Shown: positions 1 through 7,264 of the stretch, piece after piece | How positions within the stretch are numbered: position 1 is the stretch's first letter | How the letters are laid out: the number at the start of each line of letters is the position of its first letter | DNA from: Parcubacteria group bacterium | Lineage (GTDB): Bacteria > Patescibacteriota > Minisyncoccia > Phycocordibacterales > JABMOB01 | Reading direction: 5' to 3' | NCBI GenBank assembly: GCA_013204345.1 | Contig: JABMOB010000005.1 | Location: 1 to 52,522 of the forward strand | Length of the DNA: 52,522 bases | Translations under genes and position numbers: made by a program | Notes under the pieces: model-generated | What the model was told of the DNA's origin: nothing | Seen by the model: the letters and a program-made list of their open reading frames with translations, nothing else | Databases searched by the model: none

Positions 1-1160
1 CCTTTGAGGACCAGGGTGTCGCTATCGACTTCGGTCTTTCGTAATTCATGGAGATGCTTGATTGCCCATTCTTTGAATCTTTCTGAAATAGTGATCTCGC
101 TCAGCTTGCCTTTGATATCGAGTTCCAAGTTCTTAAGCTCGATGCATTGCTCGGGACACTTCACATCAACCTTTTTCTTGGTGCAGTTGTAGTAGACGTA
201 GTGATGGACATTGCCGTTCTTGCATCGCTTCACTTTCGCTTGAGCGGTAATACTGCAACCACAGTGTCCGCACTTCATAAGTGAGGTGAAGGCAAAGCTT
301 TTCTCCGGTCTTGGCCGAGGTTGCATGGTCCGACCCATGATAGCTTGGACCTTATTGAATTCTTCTTCGGTAATCATGGCCTCATGTGCGCCCTTATGCC
401 ATTCTCCGCTCTTATAGGGATACTCGAACCAACCGTAGTAAAAAGGATTGCTCAAGAGTGCGTAGATGCCGCTTTTTGAAAGATGTTTGCCACCCATGTG
501 TCTGCGTTGATATGTTTTCAGATTCAACTCCTTACGAGCCACGTCCCACATTTGGCAGGTGCTGTAATTGCCACTGAGCATCAAATCAAACAATCTTTTT
601 ACTACGGGAAATCTGTCTGGGTCCTTCATGATTGTTTTGAATCCTTTTTCTCTGTCTGGCGTACTCATGTAGCCGACGGGACACATGCTTGGTAGCCAAC
701 CTTCTCGGACCTTCTTAGCGAGTCCTCTTTTTACATTCACTGATAGGTCTCTAATGTATTGATTGGCCATTCCTAGTTCTACCTGCATCATAAGAACATT
801 GTCGGTAGGAAAATATGTTCTTCCGTACGTTACGATCTGTGCGATTGCACTCTGCTGCAACATCCAACTTATCTGCCCACCGTCTACTGGGTTACGTGCA
901 AGGCGGTCCAACTTCCAGCAGATGATTCCATTGGCTTCGCCTTTATAGATTCGCTCAAGCATTTTGTTGAATATCGGTCGTCCCGGTTTCTTGGCTGACT
1001 GCGATTCCACGAGGATCTCGACGATTGCCAAGCCCTGCTCTTGGGCAATCTTGAGAAGTTCATCCTTCTGGGAATCGATTGAGGCCGCTTGTCGGTCTTC
1101 TGCTTCGCTCGACTTGCGGGCGTAGAGGAAGTATTTGATTGTGGGTGTTTTAGTGTTCAT
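1..1160 (-). CDS. Large serine recombinase (resolvase/invertase N-terminal domain + recombinase domain + zinc ribbon), 3' end beyond window
   Basis: Reverse-strand translation from ATG at 1160: MNTKTPTIKYFLYARKSSEAEDRQAASIDSQKDELLKIAQEQGLAIVEILVESQSAKKPGRPIFNKMLERI..GIICWKLDRLARNPVDGG..; later a CGHCG...C zinc-ribbon. Absent from the ORF track because no stop occurs before the window edge. Confidence 0.92.
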   Translation of the reverse strand, partial: MNTKTPTIKYFLYARKSSEAEDRQAASIDSQKDELLKIAQEQGLAIVEILVESQSAKKPGRPIFNKMLERIYKGEANGIICWKLDRLARNPVDGGQISWMLQQSAIAQIVTYGRTYFPTDNVLMMQVELGMANQYIRDLSVNVKRGLAKKVREGWLPSMCPVGYMSTPDREKGFKTIMKDPDRFPVVKRLFDLMLSGNYSTCQMWDVARKELNLKTYQRRHMGGKHLSKSGIYALLSNPFYYGWFEYPYKSGEWHKGAHEAMITEEEFNKVQAIMGRTMQPRPRPEKSFAFTSLMKCGHCGCSITAQAKVKRCKNGNVHHYVYYNCTKKKVDVKCPEQCIELKNLELDIKGKLSEITISERFKEWAIKHLHELRKTEVDSDTLVLK

Positions 1161-2061
1161 AAGCGCTTTTAATGTCTGGGTCATTTGGGTCATGCCCCAT
1201 GTTATTGATTCTTTCGTCTGCCCATTTTTCTCCATTTATAAATGGTGGACCTTCGACTGTGTCCGCCGTTATTTCCCGTTTATTAACGGTGGGATTCTGG
1301 TCTATCGTAGTAACACTGGTGTCACTACGGGGTTCCCGTAAATTTCCCGCTATTACGGGTAAAGGTTCATGTTTAGCTCTACCGTCCACACTATGCAAAG
1401 AAGGCTCTTGAATAGCAACTGAATCGGGTCCCTGTAGCCTCTGCATTTTTCTTATGACATCTCCGATGCTAGTTATATTATTAGAAGAGTTATCAATTAG
1501 GTTAGTTAGAGTATCATCGCTGTTACTGCGATATTCTTCTCTTTTGTTACTACGGTGTGGGGTGAATTGATACTGCGATTTGTTTCTGTATTTCTCCATC
1601 CTTTCCTTCCATCCAGGAATTGGTTTCCAGTATTGAGTGGCTTGAAAGGCGTATACATTCACCATGTTGAATCCTTTTGTCTTGAGTATTCCGATGATGC
1701 CATAGGATTCAAGTATTGAGAGAGCCTTCATGGTGCTATTGCGATTGGTGCAACCTGACATTATTTGAATAGTTGTGATGCTTGGAAATGCCACCTGCGT
1801 TTCGTTATTACAATGGACCGATAGAACGAGATAAATTCTCGCACATGAATTACCCAGGGCTGCGTTATAACCACCGTGCACATATTCGTTTTCCATGAAA
1901 AACCTGCTTGGTTTACGCTTGGTCCTTATCTTCGACCGATCCATTTCTTTAATCTGTTTTTGTAGGTTTGCGTTTTTCTGATTTTGGTTGAGAGCCATTC
2001 TGACTGGCGACTTTGGTCTTTCGTTTCGCCATGTTGGAGTTATCTCTTGTTCGTTGTCCAT
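1150..2061 (-). CDS. Helix-turn-helix/replication-initiator-like protein, overlaps the recombinase start
   Basis: ORF with probable start MDNEQEITPTW at 2061 (ORF extends to 2133); 'FPSITTIQIMSGCTNRNSTMKALSILESYGIIGILKTKG' resembles a winged-helix domain; 11-nt overlap with the recombinase start. Confidence 0.6.
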   Translation of the reverse strand: MDNEQEITPTWRNERPKSPVRMALNQNQKNANLQKQIKEMDRSKIRTKRKPSRFFMENEYVHGGYNAALGNSCARIYLVLSVHCNNETQVAFPSITTIQIMSGCTNRNSTMKALSILESYGIIGILKTKGFNMVNVYAFQATQYWKPIPGWKERMEKYRNKSQYQFTPHRSNKREEYRSNSDDTLTNLIDNSSNNITSIGDVIRKMQRLQGPDSVAIQEPSLHSVDGRAKHEPLPVIAGNLREPRSDTSVTTIDQNPTVNKREITADTVEGPPFINGEKWADERINNMGHDPNDPDIKSAYEH

Positions 2062-2218
2062 ATTCTTGTAGCCACGCTTTCTTGATCGGTCGATAGACGA
2101 AGCTAAAAAGCGTGAGGAGATTAATTGCCTCATCGGCTAACACGTCATCAGGAAGAACCTTGCCGGTTTCCTGGCGGTGAATTTCTTTATATTCTTCGAA
2201 TGCGTGTTTGGTAAGCAT
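1949..2218 (-). CDS. Small hypothetical protein of the recombinase module
   Basis: 89-aa ORF upstream of and overlapping the HTH ORF on the same strand. Confidence 0.5.
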   Translation of the reverse strand: MLTKHAFEEYKEIHRQETGKVLPDDVLADEAINLLTLFSFVYRPIKKAWLQEYGQRTRDNSNMAKRKTKVASQNGSQPKSEKRKPTKTD

Positions 2219-2263
2219 AATGAGGGTTTCGACCTTTGTGTAATTAGTTCTTCTGAAAAACAG

Positions 2264-2547
2264 AAAAAGCTAGACCCCCGTTGCAAGTGGTCCAGCTTTT
2301 TCCGTGCAACGGGAATGTTTATAATCCTAAGGCCGTAAAGTTTCCTAACTGTAGGAATTACTTTCTTAGGACTGTACTTATCGTAACGGTGAAAAAATGC
2401 AAAACATGGTGCATTACTTTTTACCGCTTAAAATAAGGATTCTTTAATCCTAATGGCTAAAAGTGTGCAAATTGGTGTGCATTACTTTTGCCTTTAGGAC
2501 CAGATAAGTATGAGGCCCGAATTAGTGCAAATTAGTGGGTGTTGGCC
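2264..2547. repeat. Non-coding tract with tandem imperfect hairpins sharing ATTACTTT and TGCA motifs
   Basis: Hairpins read directly: 2264-2300 (AAAAAGCT/AGCTTTTT), 2325-2371 (TCCTAAG..CTTAGGA), 2387-2426 (CGGT-AAAAA-TGCA/TGCA-TTTTT-ACCG), 2448-2499 (TCCTAA-GGC-AAAAGT/ACTTTT-GCC-TTAGGA), 2514-2547 (GGCC..GGCC). Confidence 0.75.
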
Positions 2548-2628
2548 AAGATAACGTAAAAAAGCCCTGAATAGGCTTGGAAAAGCGTACACAGGGCTGT
2601 TTAGGGCGTAATAGGCCTCTAATCAAAG

Positions 2629-4998
2629 CTAGTTTGTGCTTTGAACTTGAACGGTATTCTCTACCAACTCAAAGAATTGATTTGAATTAATAATCTCAGA
2701 ATGAAGTGTTCCGCTGGCGCTTATATCTTTAATAGTCAGAACTAAAGCATAATTTTGCGTAATATCTTCTTCATTTCCTGCATTGTCTTGTAAAAGTTGA
2801 TCAGCGATCATCATTTGAACTAATACTTGAAAATCGAGCTGTGTAAGTCTAGGTCTTATTTTTGTAAAATGAATAGTATTGAAAGTACTATTTCTATACG
2901 CCTCCCAAGAGTGCGGAGGGTTTATAGCTTGAGATTTAGTTTTTCCAGTTGATCCAGTAGGGGTTAATTCAGGTTTGATAAAACTCAAAGAAGGATCGAG
3001 TTCTATCATTTTATATTCTTTAAAGTTTCTATTTACTGGTGGGTTATAAACTAAAGTAAAAGTAAATTCAACCTTCTTACCTAAAAGAGATTTGGGTAAG
3101 TTAATAAGTATTTTTTGCTTCTTTTCAGAAAAGCTAATTTTATCTGCATATACCACCGTAATCTGATTTGGGTTATCAATCAGTACAGTTGAGTAATCAG
3201 CCTGGCCAAAACCATAAGCTCTTTTAAGTCCGTCGTCTGTTATTTGGCTTTGGGAAACACGACTTGTTGAATGAATCATCAGAGCCTTAATCAGATTTGC
3301 CTTGTTTTCATTAAAACCAGTAAGCTGAGTAGGTAGACTCGATTTCTTTAAATAATCTAGTAATTGGAGGCACTGGCGAGTAACTAGTGGAGCACTAAAG
3401 CTACTACCCACCTCTCGATTAAATCCATTCGAGTCAACCAATTCTACTCCGTAAGTATTTTTTGATGCCTCAAGATGAGCTGGACCATATTGATGAGTCG
3501 AGTCAATTTTTATATTACCCCCAACAGCTACAATCTCTGGTTTTTTCATGTCATTTCTCAACCCTCCCTTTCTGGTAAAAGGAGACGGGTGCTTACTTTG
3601 ATCACAAATGGATGAGGTATCTGCAGTATCCGTAATAGACCCGACCGTTAATGCATTTATTGCATCGGCAGGGGCTGCAATATGACAGTCTACTCCAGGG
3701 GTGTTAAATATTTTATTGTAGCCAAGTGGAAAATTCCCATTTTGATTTCCTGATGCACAAACAAACAAAACATCCTCTTCATTCGCAAGCGTATCAATCA
3801 TCTCTGATGTCTCACTAATATCTAATTCTTCGATTTGTTTATGATCTGCAAGTGATAGATTGAATAAAGTAGCTTGACTAGAATACTTTCTAACACTTTT
3901 CTGAATAGCATCCATTATTGTTTGATCGTCAGCAATAATTTCATCGTTACCATTCTTATGAAGCGCTTGTACGTCAATTATTTTTCCAACAGAGTCAACA
4001 CTTTGATTGTTCTGGACCTTCTTAAAAAGATTATCACCAAACAAGATACGACTCGCAACTGAGGTGCCATGATTTTTATTGGACATTTGTCCCGTCTTTA
4101 GAAAATTCTCACGTTGCACTACAAAACCATTCATAATTTGATGATCAACGCCACTATCAATAATTACAACCTTTTCGTCTGTTAATGAAGACCCTAGAGT
4201 GATGGATCTAGCATCAGTGTTTGGGGTTGTTCTTTGAGAACCAAAAATGGGCGCTAGTTTAATAAAATTAATGAAGTTACAATCTTCATCTTCGAGAATA
4301 ATCTTTATTTCGGACTTATCCAATGATGCCCTAAAAGACATGTTACTTATGAAAAATCTTTCATCGATTTTTGTAATGCTTGAAGAATTTACTTTTGAAA
4401 TTAATATCTTATATAGGTCATCGTATTCGCTCTTTGATCTATCAAAATAAACGGTTAAGATGCAGTCAACGCGACTGTTACTTTGGGATGCAAGTAATAG
4501 TTTGATATCACCAGAGCTTCTCCTATCGATAGAGGTATTTTTATCTGTTAAAGCGGTAACGGAAAAGATTTCTCTTGAAAGATTATTGGCTTTTTTTGCT
4601 TTTTCTACTGCAGCACTTTCAAATGTAGCCTCATTTAATAACTTGGTTAACTTATCAAAATCCGCCTTGAGTCCACTCAAAGTCAGGGTGCCGTCTTCTC
4701 TGGACTCTACTATTTGAACTCCAGCTTCCTTCCAGAGCATCGACGGCTCACTACTCTTACTGGTAGCCAGCTCATCAAGTTTTGCTTCTACGTAGTATTT
4801 CTTGTCCTGCTTTAATGAAGATGTGTTAAATGATTTAACAGCTGTATTTAATTTCTTTAACCTGCTCTCATATTGGCTTTTGTAGTAATCAGGATTTTCC
4901 TTTACTTTTTTACTCCAAAAAGTTTCCCAGAAAGGTCCACCCCTTCCAGTTTTCTTTTCTCGCAGACTAGATTTTCTTGGTATTAGTAAGGTATACAT
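2629..4998 (-). CDS. ietS: Subtilisin-like serine protease, IetS-like component of an IetAS (Gao_Iet) type system
   Basis: S8 peptidase motifs: VVIIDSGVDH (Asp), KNHGTSVASRI (His), GSSFSAPLVTRQ (Ser); directly downstream of an AAA+ ATPase, 1-nt spacing. Confidence 0.85.
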   Translation of the reverse strand: MYTLLIPRKSSLREKKTGRGGPFWETFWSKKVKENPDYYKSQYESRLKKLNTAVKSFNTSSLKQDKKYYVEAKLDELATSKSSEPSMLWKEAGVQIVESREDGTLTLSGLKADFDKLTKLLNEATFESAAVEKAKKANNLSREIFSVTALTDKNTSIDRRSSGDIKLLLASQSNSRVDCILTVYFDRSKSEYDDLYKILISKVNSSSITKIDERFFISNMSFRASLDKSEIKIILEDEDCNFINFIKLAPIFGSQRTTPNTDARSITLGSSLTDEKVVIIDSGVDHQIMNGFVVQRENFLKTGQMSNKNHGTSVASRILFGDNLFKKVQNNQSVDSVGKIIDVQALHKNGNDEIIADDQTIMDAIQKSVRKYSSQATLFNLSLADHKQIEELDISETSEMIDTLANEEDVLFVCASGNQNGNFPLGYNKIFNTPGVDCHIAAPADAINALTVGSITDTADTSSICDQSKHPSPFTRKGGLRNDMKKPEIVAVGGNIKIDSTHQYGPAHLEASKNTYGVELVDSNGFNREVGSSFSAPLVTRQCLQLLDYLKKSSLPTQLTGFNENKANLIKALMIHSTSRVSQSQITDDGLKRAYGFGQADYSTVLIDNPNQITVVYADKISFSEKKQKILINLPKSLLGKKVEFTFTLVYNPPVNRNFKEYKMIELDPSLSFIKPELTPTGSTGKTKSQAINPPHSWEAYRNSTFNTIHFTKIRPRLTQLDFQVLVQMMIADQLLQDNAGNEEDITQNYALVLTIKDISASGTLHSEIINSNQFFELVENTVQVQSTN

Positions 4999-4999
4999 C

Positions 5000-6118
5000 T
5001 CATTTTAAATTATCCCTAAGTGTTGTATAAGGAATCTTCGTCATTTCCTCAATATCCTTGAGCTTAAAGCCATGATCTTTAAGTTTTTGACACATTGCAT
5101 ATAAATCCTGCTTTGAGATCTTTTTATACAACCGATTGCCGAGCATTAAGTGGAAATAGGCAATCATCATATCCGTAGTTGATAAATACGATCTACCGGA
5201 TATAACGTAGTTTTTTGTTGCCTGTTGGGTAAGATCAAATATCTCTGAGCCACTAAGTCCATCAGTAATTTTAACCAAAAAACCAAAATCTACCTGTTTT
5301 TCAATCTTTTCCAGGAATAAGTTAAACAACAATTCTCGACTTTCTGGTGATGGCACCTCCAGTCTAATCTTTAAGGGGAATCGTCGCCAAATGGCCTTAT
5401 CTAAGATTTCATCATGATTTGTTGCACCAATGATTAGTGAATTGTTTGGAAAAAGATCAATATTCTGGAGAAGAACCGTAACTATTCTTTTTAATTCTCC
5501 GAGTTCTTTTTCATCAGCACGATGTTTTGCAACAGTATCAATTTCATCGAGAAATAACACCACGTTCTTTTGTCTAGCTATATCAAATATTTCTCGAATG
5601 TTTTGACCTGTTTTACCAAGATACGAGGAAACCAACTCATCTAACCTAACCAGAATTAAAGGAAAGTTTAGTTTGTTCGCAATTGCGTATGCAAGTTTTG
5701 TTTTTCCAGTTCCAGGAGGACCATATAACAAAATTTTATTTGCTGGTTGTAAGCCAAAATCAGATAATCGATCTCGATCTTCCCATTCTCTAAACAGGGT
5801 TGCCACGATATTTTTTGCATCAATGTCTAAAACAACTTCTTCTGGTAAGACTTGAGAATGAAATTCAGAAACCAGACCTGGATTATTAAGTGAAATAGTT
5901 TTTTTGTAATCAGATTCTTCTGGCCGAGCAAGATTGGCTGCAGAAAAACTATTAGCACTAGGTATTTTCTTAATTAGATTCTCTAATCGTTTGCTCACAA
6001 CCACCTTTCGGTTTTGTTTCGATTTTATTGATTCTTTTCTTAAAATAGAAGCGACACTATGGATGTCACCTGATATGAAAGCATTAGTAATATCTTCAAT
6101 TAATTTTATACTGGGCAT
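5000..6118 (-). CDS. ietA: AAA+ ATPase, IetA-like partner of the subtilase
   Basis: Walker A GPPGTGKTKLAYA, Walker B NVVLFLDEID, sensor GATNHDEILDKAIWRRF; adjacent to the S8 protease. Confidence 0.85.
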   Translation of the reverse strand: MPSIKLIEDITNAFISGDIHSVASILRKESIKSKQNRKVVVSKRLENLIKKIPSANSFSAANLARPEESDYKKTISLNNPGLVSEFHSQVLPEEVVLDIDAKNIVATLFREWEDRDRLSDFGLQPANKILLYGPPGTGKTKLAYAIANKLNFPLILVRLDELVSSYLGKTGQNIREIFDIARQKNVVLFLDEIDTVAKHRADEKELGELKRIVTVLLQNIDLFPNNSLIIGATNHDEILDKAIWRRFPLKIRLEVPSPESRELLFNLFLEKIEKQVDFGFLVKITDGLSGSEIFDLTQQATKNYVISGRSYLSTTDMMIAYFHLMLGNRLYKKISKQDLYAMCQKLKDHGFKLKDIEEMTKIPYTTLRDNLK

Positions 6119-6227
6119 ATTTTCGTAATGCTGAAACAGCTTATCTACAGCAGTATTATTATATATTATTACGGAAATATTTAATAGCTATATTTTCGTA
6201 CTTTTTTGTGGACAACTCACGACTTTG

Positions 6228-7061
6228 CTATTTCCTCAAATTCTCATCAAGGGTATTACCTTTTTCGTCTTCCCAGGAAATCCAACCATTAATCGGACTA
6301 CCTGACAATGTAGCAGCAGCTGCACTTGGGCTTTTGAAAATTATATCTTCAGTAGTCACGTATGAGTCGTCACCTTTTAGGACCATCTTTCCTTCTTTCA
6401 AAAATCTCTCTCGTGCAGTTTTACTCCATCCAGTAAAACTACCGACCTCTTTTCGGCGAGCGATTGAGCCGGCAAACACTGTCATTGAACCATCCTCAAG
6501 AATTTTTGCGCTAGCCTTAACACCATTTGCCTTCAAATGATAAAGAGTGTTGTCAGCATATGAATCTTCTACAGCTTCAAATACTTGGAACTTGAATACA
6601 TTTAAAACAAATCTAATGTTCTCAAAATACTGCTCGACGGTAACCTTCTCAAACTCCAAAAGAGTATTTTCCTGCGGTTGTACTTTATTCTGGACCTTCA
6701 TACGCTTTGCTTCATAAGCAAGTGTCGTTGCCCGATATTCGAGATATTTTACAAAAGCTCTATTAAGCCCGCCAGTAAATACGACAGCTGTATTCCAAAA
6801 ATCCTTATTTGCATCGTGGTTTGAAATTCTAGAGTAGAAACTTTCTGATTCTCCAATGTAGACTAGGTTTTCACTAGTTTCTTCATCCACACCAAACAGC
6901 AAATAGAGCCCAGGTTGATTAATTTCTGGTCGATTTTTTAGATCCTTAAGGTTTTGACGAGGAACGACAAAACACTTACCAATCCAACCAGGAATATCGA
7001 CTATTTTTAGTCCAGTAGGATTTCCATGAGGAACGAGAATTTGTAGAGCTTTGGCATTCAT
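6228..7061 (-). CDS. GIY-YIG nuclease family protein with DUF4357-like C-terminus
   Basis: GLYLLFGVDEETSENLVYIGESESFYSRISNH = GIY-YIG-type motif; C-terminal 'FKSPSAAAATLSGSPINGWISW' resembles DUF4357. Confidence 0.75.
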   Translation of the reverse strand: MNAKALQILVPHGNPTGLKIVDIPGWIGKCFVVPRQNLKDLKNRPEINQPGLYLLFGVDEETSENLVYIGESESFYSRISNHDANKDFWNTAVVFTGGLNRAFVKYLEYRATTLAYEAKRMKVQNKVQPQENTLLEFEKVTVEQYFENIRFVLNVFKFQVFEAVEDSYADNTLYHLKANGVKASAKILEDGSMTVFAGSIARRKEVGSFTGWSKTARERFLKEGKMVLKGDDSYVTTEDIIFKSPSAAAATLSGSPINGWISWEDEKGNTLDENLRK

Positions 7062-7264
7062 AGTGGTATATTTTATTTTGAGAACTTACCACCAGAGATA
7101 TCAAAGAATCTTTCGAAAAAGCTGGTCAATTTTGTTAGGACGCTCTCACGTTTCTTTGTACGCTCTCCAGTCGCAGAAAAACGAGACACGGGAGGCAATA
7201 CTTTAGTAATAGCCGTACCTGTTGTTGCTACATTGCCATCACGAAAGGCGTTGCGTACAAAAGT

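Noticed and set aside
4-948. Plus-strand short ORFs (4-192, 386-577, 483-695, 763-948)
   Set aside because: All antisense to the clear serine recombinase frame on the minus strand.
2264-2547. CRISPR array
   Set aside because: Units are imperfect palindromes with divergent sequence and irregular spacing; no repeat-spacer pattern and no cas genes.
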